64,000 bases of DNA from Paraglaciecola arctica (GTDB lineage: Bacteria > Pseudomonadota > Gammaproteobacteria > Enterobacterales > Alteromonadaceae), in assembly GCF_018861065.1 (NCBI RefSeq), contig NZ_JAHKQO010000006.1, positions 105,847 through 169,846 of the forward strand, read 5' to 3'. Under the pieces are notes generated by a model, which was given only the letters and a program-made list of their open reading frames with translations, searched no databases and was not told the DNA's origin. Positions 45,749 through 55,090 of the stretch are shown one piece after another. A program made the translations under genes and the position numbers. Within the stretch, counting starts at the first letter, position 1. Every line of letters starts with the position of its first letter.

Positions 45749-46465
45749 GTGAACATGAATAAATTATATTATTATCAAGCATTAGCCAGATTATTCGCAA
45801 TAACGACTTGTTTATATACAGGTATAACGGCGGCAAACGAAAATAATTTAACGAAACAGCAATTAGCTAGCCAAGCAGAACAATTTGTTTTAAATCAACT
45901 TGATCCCAATAGTATCAAAACAATTGATGTAGCCGCTACACCAATTGATCCTCGAGTACAGGTTCCTGTTTGTCACTCTGCTTTAACCTTTTCTTCAACG
46001 CCAGAAGCGTTAAGTCAATCCAACGTAATGGTAAAAGCACAATGTAGTGACAGCAATTGGTATATTTTTATGGTGGTTAAGGCCACCGAGACCCAACCTG
46101 TTGTGGTGATATCGAGTACTGTCAGTCCAGGTACTTTGTTAACCACTGATAATATTCATGTCATTAACATGAACAAGAAAACCTTAAGAAGTAGTACGTT
46201 TGCCGATATTGAAGATGTAGTTGGCGCGAGAATTAAACGTCGAGTTACCGCAGGAAGACCTGTTAACCCCAACAACCTATGTTATGTGTGCAAAGGCGAC
46301 AATGTCACAATTTCTGCAGGCAATACCAGTATGCTAGTTAAAACCAGTGGTGTGGCGCTTGAAGACGGCAGAATGGGTGAGACAATTCAGGTTAAAAATA
46401 GGCGTTCCAATAAGAAGATTTACGCTCGCGTAGCGGGAACAGGTAAAGTAGAAATAAACATCTAA
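45749..46465 (+). CDS. flgA: Flagellar basal body P-ring formation protein FlgA
   Basis: A 238-residue secreted protein with an N-terminal signal segment ending near TGITAANE. The SAF-like C-terminal region has SSTVSPGTLLTTDNIHVINMNKKTLRSSTFADIEDVVGARIKRRVTAGRPV and ends with MGETIQVKNRRSNKKIYARVAGTGKVEI. It is a periplasmic chaperone for the P-ring. Either GTG 45749 or ATG 45755 could be the start. It is divergent from cheV and precedes flgM. Confidence 0.93.
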   Translation: MNMNKLYYYQALARLFAITTCLYTGITAANENNLTKQQLASQAEQFVLNQLDPNSIKTIDVAATPIDPRVQVPVCHSALTFSSTPEALSQSNVMVKAQCSDSNWYIFMVVKATETQPVVVISSTVSPGTLLTTDNIHVINMNKKTLRSSTFADIEDVVGARIKRRVTAGRPVNPNNLCYVCKGDNVTISAGNTSMLVKTSGVALEDGRMGETIQVKNRRSNKKIYARVAGTGKVEINI

Positions 46466-46529
46466 TGCGCTTATTCAACCGCCAGTTATACACTGCTATT
46501 GATTTAGTGCTGTTATTTGTTTTTTTTGC

Positions 46530-46556
46530 TAAAGTATCCGAGATCGTAGCCGATAC
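46530..46556 (+). promoter_or_regulatory. Sigma-28 promoter for flgM
   Basis: TAAA, then 15 bases, then GCCGATAC, differing from the sigma-28 consensus only at the last base. It lies 38 bases before the flgM start, so flgM and flgN can be expressed with the late genes as well as with flgA. Confidence 0.85.
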
Positions 46557-46593
46557 ATGTAATGAGGATAATTAAAGGGAGTGGGTATTCATT

Positions 46594-46929
46594 ATGTCAA
46601 TTAATAACATAAACAACGGTAGCCCAAAGGCACCGCTTGATAACCAAAAGCTTAGCCAGCAACAGCAGGCTTTGAATAACGGTAGTGCACAAAATACAAG
46701 TGCACAAAAATCGGCCACAGTTGCTGCTCGTGCAGATTCGGTGTCTTTGACATCATCAGCACAACAATTAAATCAGGTGCAGAAAAAAGGAACGGAAGCA
46801 CCAGTCAACCAAGAAAAGGTTGATAAATTGAAAAAAGCGATTCAACGTGGCGAATATCAAATCAACCCTGAGGCCTTAGCTCAAAAGATTTCAGCCTTAG
46901 AAACAGAAATATTTGGTACTAAAGCATAA
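46594..46929 (+). CDS. flgM: Anti-sigma-28 factor FlgM
   Basis: A 111-residue polar protein with a disordered, glutamine- and serine-rich N terminus. The C terminus NQEKVDKLKKAIQRGEYQINPEALAQKISALE is the conserved sigma-28-binding region. It holds FliA inactive until exported through the completed hook. Its own sigma-28 promoter provides the usual feedback. Confidence 0.93.
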   Translation: MSINNINNGSPKAPLDNQKLSQQQQALNNGSAQNTSAQKSATVAARADSVSLTSSAQQLNQVQKKGTEAPVNQEKVDKLKKAIQRGEYQINPEALAQKISALETEIFGTKA

Positions 46930-46971
46930 AGACAGCATAATGGAGGCTGTCTTTAATTATGATTAAAATTT

Positions 46972-47400
46972 ATGTCTGAATTAAAAAAAGCAATAACAAG
47001 TCAACATACATTATTAATAGAACTACAACAGATTCTTGAAACTGAACTTCACCTCATCAGTAGCAGAGATGCTGAATCCCTCATCAGCATGTTAAAAACC
47101 AAAGAAGCCTTACTTGACTCAGTGCAACAACAAGACACTGTTATCGCCGACTTGTATGGGAAAGCCACCCAAGATCAAAAAGACGACGAAGAAATAGTTG
47201 GGTTATTTAATCAAGCCAAAGAAATGGTTAATCAGTGTAAGTTTCGCACTCAAATTAATCAGACCGCAGTAGAACAAGGCCAATTGCGACTTGAGCACCT
47301 ACGTAATCTGTTATTAGAATCTCGAGCAAAAGAATCAATGACTTACGATAAAAGTGGACGTACTCGAGGTAACAAAAGCGGCGGCGGCACCAGCGTTTAA
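46972..47400 (+). CDS. flgN: Flagellar export chaperone FlgN
   Basis: A 142-residue, mostly helical protein following flgM after 42 bp. Segments LLIELQQILETELHLISSRDAESLISMLKTKEALLDSV fit FlgN, the chaperone of FlgK and FlgL. The C-terminal ~25 residues are glycine- and arginine-rich. Position after flgM strengthens the call. Confidence 0.88.
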   Translation: MSELKKAITSQHTLLIELQQILETELHLISSRDAESLISMLKTKEALLDSVQQQDTVIADLYGKATQDQKDDEEIVGLFNQAKEMVNQCKFRTQINQTAVEQGQLRLEHLRNLLLESRAKESMTYDKSGRTRGNKSGGGTSV

Positions 47401-47450
47401 GCGAGTCGCCAACAAAAGCTAAACGTGTTCAACCACATTGAATTCCTAGA

Positions 47451-47504
47451 AAAAACGCCAACCATAATCGATGTCTAAAAGCCCATCGCTACAAGGCGTT
47501 TCTA
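47451..47504. terminator. Bidirectional terminator between flgN and flgP
   Basis: AAACGCC at 47453-47459 pairs with GGCGTTT at 47495-47501, with an inner CGATG / CATCG stem. T-rich runs follow on both strands (TTTTTTC on the minus side). It separates the convergent flgN and flgP. Confidence 0.6.
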
Positions 47505-47524
47505 CTATTTCTAATACAAACCAT

Positions 47525-48016
47525 CTAGTAATAGTGGACTTTTTTAACCCGCTTAGGACGCGCCGTAGATAGGTAAATATCGTTGACTAACTTAAAGTCT
47601 AGCTCTAGCTCAGTGGCGTATGTGTCATTGCCAACAGGATAACTTTTCACCACTTTGGCACCTCTTATTACACCTTGAACAGAACTATTTAAATGGGTAT
47701 TTTCGATAACTAAGCTCGCCAGCGATTGACCACCTTCTACCTTTTGCCCGTATACTTGTTCAGTGAGTTCTCGGTATGCATCTAACTTTGACGCTTTCAG
47801 TGCCATCAACATTTTACTGGACTCACTGGCTCCTTTTTGCACTGAAATAGGTGCATAACCAATGGCCAAAATAACGGGGTAGGACTTGGGAGCAACGGTT
47901 TCCCATTCAACATGTTTATCAAAAACACTGGTACACCCCATTAAAAAGAAACCAAGTACAGCGGTTAAAACTAAATATCGACTGTTTGATTTGTTAACCT
48001 TTAGTCTATTGCCCAT
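47525..48016 (-). CDS. flgP: Outer-membrane flagellar lipoprotein FlgP
   Basis: A 163-residue lipoprotein with lipobox FLMGC (cysteine 28). The core YPVILAIGYAPISVQKGASESSKMLMALKASKLDAYRELTEQVYGQKVEG is the LPP20/FlgP family block. In Vibrio FlgP forms part of the H-ring or basal disk around the polar motor. Divergent from flgT, which acts in the same structure. Confidence 0.9.
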   Translation of the reverse strand: MGNRLKVNKSNSRYLVLTAVLGFFLMGCTSVFDKHVEWETVAPKSYPVILAIGYAPISVQKGASESSKMLMALKASKLDAYRELTEQVYGQKVEGGQSLASLVIENTHLNSSVQGVIRGAKVVKSYPVGNDTYATELELDFKLVNDIYLSTARPKRVKKVHYY

Positions 48017-48230
48017 ATTCCTAACACCCTGCTGATCATTGTATCAATGTGATTTTAATAGTTATCGTAAAGCAATAACCGTACCTAAAAACCACACTGC
48101 TATAACAAAGTCCATTATAGGTACGATTTGTGCTTACTTAGCCATACGAAGGTAAAGAATGAAAAATCAGTCTGAAATTTGACGGTGTCTTATCCCAAGA
48201 ATCACTTTACTCAGATTTAGAAGGTAATTT

Positions 48231-49388
48231 ATGCAGCTTGTAAGATTAATACAAATAGGTGCCGCGTTGATGTTTATTGTCAACTGCTTCCCAGCTAAGG
48301 CGGTGTGGTTTGAGGCTACAGGACAAGCCGTTATTCACAATGGTGAAAAAGAAGCCGCACGACAACAGGCCACCCAGGAAGCCGTGAAGCAGGCGTTATT
48401 GTTTTCTGGCGCCTCTGTGAAAAGTATTCAATCTTTAGTCAACGGTTTGCTAGAAGACGACCGATTCGAAATACGTGCTTCAGGTGAAGTAAACAACATT
48501 GAATTGATAGACGAAATTTACCACGACGACTACGTTACCGTATCCATAAGAGCCGATATCTTTCCACAAGAAGCTTTATGCTCTGCATCAGATTACAAAA
48601 AAAATATTGTAACCACTTGGTACAACATCAATAAACGGCAACAAGCTGCCGTAGGCAACCTTTACGACTTCGGCAAAGTGTTAGCAGAGAAAATTCAAGA
48701 AGAAGCTCAAAATCATGCTAGACATGCCTTGATTCACCGCGTCGAACCTTATTATTTAACAACGCCAATCAAACAGCAAAAAGCCACAGCCTATAGCCTA
48801 GCGAAAAAAACCAATGCCCAATACGTACTATTTGGTGAAATTATCGAATTTGGATTAGAAACCACTCGAACTTCTGGATTTGCGTTTTGGGATAAAAATC
48901 AAAATAGTCGCAACCTAACTTTGCAATTATCAATGTTAGACGGCAACTCTGGCGAAACGGTATTCCAAGATACCCAAAATATCTCAGCTCAATGGGACTT
49001 TGATCTTCACACCTCTATCAACAGCAACAGCCATCAACTATGGGACTCAAACTTTGGGATCGCCACTAAAAAGATCATCCAAACTATGGTGGAATCAATA
49101 GACGAATCAGTAAGTTGTTTAGCGGCATTTGGACGGGTACTTAAGGTAACAGGTGAAAGTCTAAGTATTAACATTGGCAAACTCAATGGCGTTAAACAAG
49201 GCGACAAATTAACCTTGTTCCAAATGAATCAATTTTTTGATACCCAAAACCTGCCCCACAGGCAATTCCAATTGCACCCTGAAGAAGTCATCGTACGACA
49301 AGTGTTTGCCGAAACAGCCATAGTCGAATCAATATCAGGCGCACCGCTGGCTAATATTCAGCCAAACGACTTTGTATCACGCCGATAA
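48231..49388 (+). CDS. flgT: Flagellar H-ring protein FlgT
   Basis: A 385-residue periplasmic protein with signal peptide (cleavage likely after FPAKA). VWFEATGQAVIHNGEKEAARQQATQEAVKQALLFSGASV is the FlgT N-terminal domain; the C-terminal VTGESLSINIGKLNGVKQGDKLTL is the third domain. In Vibrio FlgT builds the H-ring of the sodium-driven polar flagellum. Its presence is evidence for a polar-type motor here. An AGAAGG ribosome-binding site precedes the ATG. Confidence 0.92.
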   Translation: MQLVRLIQIGAALMFIVNCFPAKAVWFEATGQAVIHNGEKEAARQQATQEAVKQALLFSGASVKSIQSLVNGLLEDDRFEIRASGEVNNIELIDEIYHDDYVTVSIRADIFPQEALCSASDYKKNIVTTWYNINKRQQAAVGNLYDFGKVLAEKIQEEAQNHARHALIHRVEPYYLTTPIKQQKATAYSLAKKTNAQYVLFGEIIEFGLETTRTSGFAFWDKNQNSRNLTLQLSMLDGNSGETVFQDTQNISAQWDFDLHTSINSNSHQLWDSNFGIATKKIIQTMVESIDESVSCLAAFGRVLKVTGESLSINIGKLNGVKQGDKLTLFQMNQFFDTQNLPHRQFQLHPEEVIVRQVFAETAIVESISGAPLANIQPNDFVSRR

Positions 49389-49447
49389 AAACACGAGAAG
49401 CTTTAAATCCCAACTTAGCTAGTACATAATGCTCGGCGCTAAACTCA

Positions 49448-49522
49448 GTCCCTGTAGTTTAATGGATAAAACAAGGCCCTCCTAAGGCTTAGATCTTGGT
49501 TCGATTCCAGGTGGGGACGCCA
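49448..49522 (+). tRNA. tRNA-Arg (anticodon CCU)
   Basis: A complete cloverleaf can be folded: acceptor arms GTCCCTG / TGGGGAC, anticodon stem AGGCC / GGCTT with loop CTCCTAA (anticodon CCT at 49481-49483), T arm CTTGG-TTCGATT-CCAGG, discriminator G and an encoded CCA end. It decodes AGG, a rare codon. It lies on the plus strand between flgT and the DUF1592 operon. Confidence 0.93.
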
Positions 49523-49930
49523 TCTCACTTATTCTGCGTGTAAATCAATTGTTCTCATGGCATTGCCACACACTTTTTATGTCTGTTGATACACATGTGT
49601 TACACAGATTTTTTTGCGAAGCTAAACTTGCTGGTGCGGTATTAAAACCTAAATTTTGAAAAGCTCGACTTAAGCTAAGTATTGATGAGCAAAGATATTT
49701 CTGAATATTCTTATCAAGTTTCACCTTCAGTTTTCGCTCGTTATCGTTAACCAACTATTTATCAATTGTTAACTAACCGAATATCAAATTATATTAATAA
49801 ACTCTAAGTATTCTAGTAACTTACATAAATTTAACGCCTGACCAGTTGGACCACTTTTGGCATGCTAGTTGCTCCTACCTAATACATACTCGCTAATCGT
49901 ATTAATAATACCCTCAATTGCTCAAAGAGA
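49523..49930. other. Intergenic region without a convincing gene
   Basis: An AT-rich stretch between the tRNA and the DUF1592 gene. A 69-codon minus-strand ORF is present but has no recognisable features. At 49841-49857 two direct copies of GACCASTT (GACCAGTT and GACCACTT, 9 bp apart) could be a regulator-binding site upstream of the following operon. A tRNA 3' end often marks integration sites, but no integrase or flanking repeat is seen here. Confidence 0.5.
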
Positions 49931-52522
49931 GTGCAAATGTCCATTTTTATACCCGTCAATCGGCTCAACCAAGGTGCAATTGCTGGATTATACGCACGGG
50001 CTGGCCTATCTCGTACTTGCTTATGTATCTTGCTGTGGTTATGCGTACTTGCTCATAGCCTTACTTCTTTTGCGCAAACACAAACCCAAGAGTTTTTACT
50101 AAACAACGCAGCCGAGGTCATTGATGGTCGCTGTGAAAAGTGCCATAACGACTATATTTTTGATGGTAATTGGTCTGTTGAAGATGTTGACGTGAGTGAT
50201 GTCTCACTTGGCAAAAATCAAAAGATTTGGGAGGCCATGTTAAAGTCCGTATCAATGGGCGACATGCCACCAGCCGATAAAAAACAACTAACCCCAGAGC
50301 AAAAAGCGTCATTTTTGTATTGGCTAGAAACCTCTTTAGATAGCTACAGCCAGCATAACCCCAACCCTGGTCGCGCCACTATTCGACGCTTAAATCGCAG
50401 TGAGTACGCGAACTCTGTACGAGATTTACTTGAGCTTGATGTTGATATTAGCCAGTCTTTGCCCGGTGATGACTCAGGTTACGGCTTCGACAACAACGCC
50501 GATGTATTGGGCGTATCTACCACACTGTTAGAGCGATACTTATCAATTTCGGGCAAACTCAGCAAGCTTGCCACAGGACTGGCTGGTGTTGCTGCCAGTA
50601 AATCAAGTTATGTGGTGCCCAAAGATGGGCCAGTTAAAAATAGCGGAGTGCCTTCTTTTGATCTGCGAATGAGTGACCAGTTACCTTTAGATTCTCGAGG
50701 TGGCGGTAGTTTTGAGTTTTACGCACCAGTCAACGGAGTCTATGAAATTGCAGGCTTTATTAACGCAAACACCAACAACGAAGTAGATCGCTTAGACATT
50801 CATCGTCACAGCTATCAATTAAAAATAGCGGCCGGAAGTCACAATATTGGTATGAGCTTTCGTAAACGATTAGCCCTATCCGAACACGTGCCTACAGTAC
50901 GCAAAGGGACAAGTTATGTAGTATTGCCTGACCGCGAGCCAAGCGCCTTAGATCTTGATTTTATTATTGATGGCGCCCGTGTACACACTAAAAAAGTGCC
51001 CTCGTACCATATGTCTTCACGGTTTTCCCAAGCCGCTTTTTTACGAGACGTACTAGAGATAGAAGTAATAGGCCCACTGGCAACAGACAACACAACCAAC
51101 AATGGCTCTCAGTTAGAAGCAAGCTCTAGTCGCAGCGCCGAGCCTTATAACAACCAAACAGCCAGTTTCCGTAAGGTTTTTGTATGTATAGCAAACAATA
51201 AAGAGTCTTTAGCGCCAACTACAAAAATTCCTCAAGCAGAGCTAGATTGTGCATCTAAAATCATCTCTAACCTTGCAACCCAAGCATACAGACGCCCCAC
51301 CACAGACGCAGACATTCAGCCCTTGCTCCAAGTATTTACACAAGCCAGAGCCGATTTAGCCTTTAAAGGCAGTATTGCCACAAGCATACAAGCCTTATTG
51401 GTTGCCCCAAACTTTTTGTATATTCAAGAGCCTACTCCTGCAAATACCCCAGAGGGTAGCATCTACCAAATTAACGATTACCAGTTTGCAACGCGACTTG
51501 CGTTATTTTTATGGAGCAGCTTACCCGACAAAGAACTCACCGCCCTTGCGGCCAAAGGTACTTTGCGCGAGCCTGAGGTGTTAAGCCAGCAAATTAAACG
51601 CATGCTTCGCTCAGATAAAGCACAAGCACTGACCGATAATTTTGCCGGGCAGTGGCTGTATTTACGTAACCTGCCCCACCATTTTCCAGACGTATTTGAA
51701 TTTCCACAATTCAATATTCCTCTTAGGCAATCCATTCAGCGCGAAACCGAATTGTTTTTTACTCGAATATTAAAAGACAATATCCCCATTTTTGAGTTTC
51801 TGAATGCTGACTACAGCTATATTAATGAACAGCTGGCTAATCACTATGGCATTGAGGGCGTAAAAGGTAATGCCTTTCGAAAAGTGTCCTTAGCTCAAAA
51901 CCCCAACCGAGGCGGCTTGTTAGGTCACGCCAGTATTTTAACCCTTACATCTAACCCAAACCATACCTCGCCAGTTAAACGAGGCAAATGGATACTCGAC
52001 AACCTGCTAGCAGCGAGCCCGCCTCCGCCACCACCAGACGTACCCGCCTTAATCGCAGAGCACGACGGTTTAGCCTTGTCGGCTAGAGAACAACTCGCTA
52101 GGCACAGGGCCGATCCGGTTTGTGCTGCATGCCACGTGCGCATGGATCCTCTGGGCTTAGCCTTAGAAAAATACGATGCCGTTGGTGCATTTCGAACCAC
52201 CTACGCCGAGCAAGAAATTGATGCCTCAGCACAAATGCCCGACGGCAGCCAATTTGAAGGATTAAATGGATTACAAGGCGTTTTATGGGATAGAAGAGAA
52301 CGCTTTGCTATGGCCTTTACAGACCGCTTGCTGACCTATGCCCTAGGCCGAGGTTTAGAGCCCTACGATCAACCCACTATTCGAAAAATAACCAAACAGG
52401 CCAGCGCCCAAGATTACCGTATTCACGCAATTATCGAAGCTGTTGTTAGCAGCACTCCGTTTAACTACAAAAAAGCTCCCGAGGCTAACAATGAAAACCA
52501 GCAAATCGTTAAAACATACTAA
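49931..52522 (+). CDS. DUF1592/DUF1588-type secreted cytochrome-like protein
   Basis: About 861 residues (start GTG 49931 or, more likely, ATG 49937). A signal peptide with a hydrophobic core near residues 30-45 is followed by a haem-binding CEKCH at residues 68-72. RATIRRLNRSEYANSVRDLL marks DUF1587; ATRLALFLWSSLPDKELTALA and RGGLLGHASILTLTSNPNHTSPVKRGKWIL mark DUF1595/DUF1592/DUF1588; a second CAACH motif is near residue 731 in the DUF1588 part, followed by the DUF1585-like end. This 'planctomycete-type' cytochrome family is paired with DUF1552 proteins across marine bacteria; the reaction is unknown, a periplasmic redox or carbohydrate-related role is often assumed. Confidence 0.85.
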   Translation: MQMSIFIPVNRLNQGAIAGLYARAGLSRTCLCILLWLCVLAHSLTSFAQTQTQEFLLNNAAEVIDGRCEKCHNDYIFDGNWSVEDVDVSDVSLGKNQKIWEAMLKSVSMGDMPPADKKQLTPEQKASFLYWLETSLDSYSQHNPNPGRATIRRLNRSEYANSVRDLLELDVDISQSLPGDDSGYGFDNNADVLGVSTTLLERYLSISGKLSKLATGLAGVAASKSSYVVPKDGPVKNSGVPSFDLRMSDQLPLDSRGGGSFEFYAPVNGVYEIAGFINANTNNEVDRLDIHRHSYQLKIAAGSHNIGMSFRKRLALSEHVPTVRKGTSYVVLPDREPSALDLDFIIDGARVHTKKVPSYHMSSRFSQAAFLRDVLEIEVIGPLATDNTTNNGSQLEASSSRSAEPYNNQTASFRKVFVCIANNKESLAPTTKIPQAELDCASKIISNLATQAYRRPTTDADIQPLLQVFTQARADLAFKGSIATSIQALLVAPNFLYIQEPTPANTPEGSIYQINDYQFATRLALFLWSSLPDKELTALAAKGTLREPEVLSQQIKRMLRSDKAQALTDNFAGQWLYLRNLPHHFPDVFEFPQFNIPLRQSIQRETELFFTRILKDNIPIFEFLNADYSYINEQLANHYGIEGVKGNAFRKVSLAQNPNRGGLLGHASILTLTSNPNHTSPVKRGKWILDNLLAASPPPPPPDVPALIAEHDGLALSAREQLARHRADPVCAACHVRMDPLGLALEKYDAVGAFRTTYAEQEIDASAQMPDGSQFEGLNGLQGVLWDRRERFAMAFTDRLLTYALGRGLEPYDQPTIRKITKQASAQDYRIHAIIEAVVSSTPFNYKKAPEANNENQQIVKTY

Positions 52523-53867
52523 TACTCGTGCCAGCAACAATATGGGCGGCCCTTCACGGCGCATGTTTTTAAAAGGCTTAGGGGCAGCTGTGGCACTGCC
52601 CGCGATGGAATCATTGTTACCTAATGCAATGGCTAAAACCCTTGAACAACGCCCCAAACGAATGACGGTATTTTACTCGCCCAACGGCATTCGAATGCAA
52701 AAGTACACCCCTAGCATAGTGGGTAAAAACTTTGAAACAACACCCATCTTAAAACCTCTTGAAAAAATGCGCGACAAATACTCGATAATCTCAGGGTTGG
52801 CTCATTATCAAGCCAGTGCTTTTGGCGATCCACCCGCAGGGCATGGACGTAGTTGCCCGGCATTTTTAACCGGTGCCCATGCCAAAGCCACCGAAGGCGC
52901 CGACATTTACTGTGGCATATCTGCCGATCAAGTAGCAGCCAAATACTTTGCTAAAGACACACAACTTGGCTCATTAGAGTTAGGCATAGAGCCACCCAGC
53001 TTGCTAGGTAGTTGTGATATTAGCTATAGCTGTACTTACACCAATACCATCTCTTGGAAAAGCCCAACCCAGCCCTTACCGGCCATGGTGACCCCAAGTG
53101 ATGTGTTTGAACACTTATTTGGAGATGGCAATAAAATAGACGAAACTACCCGTCAAATGCGACTGGCACACAAATCTAGCATTCTCGACTTTATCAATCA
53201 CGAAGCAAAACGCTTAAACCAAAAGTTAGGCATGAATGATCGACATAAAATGGAGCAATATCTTGAGTCTATCCGCGATGTCGAGCGCCGAATAACCAAA
53301 GCTCAAGCTACCACCATAGAAATGAATTTAGAGGGGTTTACGGTTCCCGCCAATATTCCTGCTGATTACCAAGAACACGTTAAAATCATGTTAGATCTGC
53401 AAATGTTAGCCCTACAAACCGACATGACCCGAGTCAGCACCTTTATGCTCGGACGAGAGCTAAGTAACCACGCTTACAACAATTTAGGGATCCCCGACGG
53501 TCACCACGCCCTTAGCCATCACGCCAATATTCCCGACAAAATAGACAAGCTAGTTAAAGTGAATACTTACCACATGCAGCTATTTGCCGACTACCTAGAA
53601 AAAATGGCGAGTATTCCTGACGGCGATTCTAATTTGCTCGAAAATACCTTTGTAGTCCGCGGCGCCTGTATTGGAGAGTCTAACGATCACGACCACATGG
53701 ACTTACCCATCATCCTCGCCGGCGGCGGACTAGAAGGTAATAGGCATATCGCCGCTAAAAAACATACTCCCATGTGTAACTTGCTACTTTCTGTTTTGCA
53801 GCAAATGGGCGTACCCGCAAAAAGCTTTGGCGATAGCTCCGAGCCCTTAGCTGGCTTAATAGCCTAA
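52491..53867 (+). CDS. DUF1552 family protein with Tat signal
   Basis: About 458 residues starting MKTSKSLKHTNTRASNNMGG at 52491, where GAGG lies six bases upstream; it overlaps the DUF1592 gene by 32 bp. The N terminus has a twin-arginine-type signal, SRRMFLKGLGAAVALP, so it is exported folded. FYSPNGI, AFLTGAHAKATEG and the C-terminal CIGESNDHDHMDLPIILAGGG match the DUF1552 family, distantly related to alkaline-phosphatase-fold DUF1501 proteins. It is the invariable partner of DUF1592 cytochromes. Confidence 0.87.
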   Translation: MKTSKSLKHTNTRASNNMGGPSRRMFLKGLGAAVALPAMESLLPNAMAKTLEQRPKRMTVFYSPNGIRMQKYTPSIVGKNFETTPILKPLEKMRDKYSIISGLAHYQASAFGDPPAGHGRSCPAFLTGAHAKATEGADIYCGISADQVAAKYFAKDTQLGSLELGIEPPSLLGSCDISYSCTYTNTISWKSPTQPLPAMVTPSDVFEHLFGDGNKIDETTRQMRLAHKSSILDFINHEAKRLNQKLGMNDRHKMEQYLESIRDVERRITKAQATTIEMNLEGFTVPANIPADYQEHVKIMLDLQMLALQTDMTRVSTFMLGRELSNHAYNNLGIPDGHHALSHHANIPDKIDKLVKVNTYHMQLFADYLEKMASIPDGDSNLLENTFVVRGACIGESNDHDHMDLPIILAGGGLEGNRHIAAKKHTPMCNLLLSVLQQMGVPAKSFGDSSEPLAGLIA

Positions 53868-53877
53868 GGTAGTACTG

Positions 53878-54972
53878 ATGACACTTAACAAATTGCTAAA
53901 GGCATGTATTACCGCTTGTGTGGTGCTAAACCTAGTCGCTTGTAGTCAAGATTCTTCTGTCAATTCGGCGCAAGTCACGCTTAGCGCTGAACAACATGAT
54001 CAGCTATTACTTGATGCCAAACAGGCTATTTTAAATTTAGATTTATCTTTACTAAACTCGTTAACCTTAAAAATAGATGTCAATCGCCCGCTACCCGACC
54101 AATCTAGTTTACTAGCTTGGGCGGCAGAAACCCAAGAGCCACAACTAGTTGAGCTGCTGCTTAGCAAAGGCGCTAAAGTAACCTTGGCCAATGGCAATCG
54201 ATTTAGCCCAATGATCCAGGCTTGTAGATACGGCAACTCTGCCATCATCAACGCATTGTTAGACAAAGGAGCGGATCCAAATAGCAAAATTGATGACGGC
54301 ACCAGCGCCTTTCAACTTTGCGCAGGCTCTGCTACAAGTATCGACTTAGCCAAAATGGCGACGCTTGGAGCGAGTGCTGGTACAAATATCAGCGCCACAA
54401 TCAACACCACAAACGATTACGGCCAAACTCCGTTAATGTGGGCTGCTAACGCTGGCAATACCGACAATCTGCATTACCTAGTCAAACAAGGTGCTAACAT
54501 TAATCAGCAAACTCTAGAAGGTTACAGCCCCTTATTCTTTGCTATAAAGAGTCAAAACTTAGCCACAATTAAAGCCGCTATTACCCACGGCGCTGACCTA
54601 CTTGCTACAGCAAAAGACGGTACCAGTGCAGCACAACTTGCAGTGTACACCGGCAATTACGAATATTTGAATTGGTTTGCGAGAGAGTTAAAAACACTTA
54701 TGTCACCCGCTGCAATCAAACAATCCCTGACAGCTTTTGACCGTAACGGCCATCAATTACTCCATGGGGCAGTGAATGCCAACCAGCCAGAATTAGTTTC
54801 AAGTTTGTTAGCAGTTGGAGCCAACAGCACAACCATTAGCCAACCATCAAAATTAAAATGGCGTTACGAAGCAAACTTTAAAACCGAAAACTACTACCCG
54901 CCCCAGCTCACGCCCATTGAAATAGCCAAGCAAAAAGGCTTCGAAAACTTAGTAGCAATGTTAGGTAAATAA
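53878..54972 (+). CDS. Ankyrin-repeat lipoprotein
   Basis: A 364-residue protein with lipobox LVAC (cysteine 22) and about six ankyrin repeats, for example SLLAWAAETQEPQLVELLLSKGA, GNSAIINALLDKGADPN, TPLMWAANAGNTDNLHYLVKQGANIN and GYSPLFFAIKSQNLATIKAAITHGAD. It is 10 bp after the DUF1552 gene and the last member of the operon. It probably scaffolds or binds the two partners at the membrane facing the periplasm; this is inference from gene order. Confidence 0.85.
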   Translation: MTLNKLLKACITACVVLNLVACSQDSSVNSAQVTLSAEQHDQLLLDAKQAILNLDLSLLNSLTLKIDVNRPLPDQSSLLAWAAETQEPQLVELLLSKGAKVTLANGNRFSPMIQACRYGNSAIINALLDKGADPNSKIDDGTSAFQLCAGSATSIDLAKMATLGASAGTNISATINTTNDYGQTPLMWAANAGNTDNLHYLVKQGANINQQTLEGYSPLFFAIKSQNLATIKAAITHGADLLATAKDGTSAAQLAVYTGNYEYLNWFARELKTLMSPAAIKQSLTAFDRNGHQLLHGAVNANQPELVSSLLAVGANSTTISQPSKLKWRYEANFKTENYYPPQLTPIEIAKQKGFENLVAMLGK

Positions 54973-55024
54973 GCCTTTTAAATGTAAAACGGTGACGCAG
55001 AGAGGGAGTTATCACTTCATTTTT

Positions 55025-55061
55025 ATATACCCGTCATATTTATCATGACGGGTATATTTTC
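55025..55061. terminator. Bidirectional rho-independent terminator
   Basis: A perfect 13-bp stem (ATATACCCGTCAT / ATGACGGGTATAT) with a 7-base loop and T-runs on both sides, between the convergent ankyrin and M50 peptidase genes. Confidence 0.9.
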
Positions 55062-55090
55062 TATTTTCTTGTAACTAGTTTCTAGTTTTA

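Noticed and set aside
49545..49754. 69-codon minus-strand ORF between the tRNA and the DUF1592 gene
   Set aside because: No recognisable domain, weak start context and AT-rich composition; treated as chance.
49448..49936. Possible integration site at the tRNA-Arg gene
   Set aside because: No integrase gene, no direct repeat of the tRNA 3' end and no phage-like genes in the following 14 kb.
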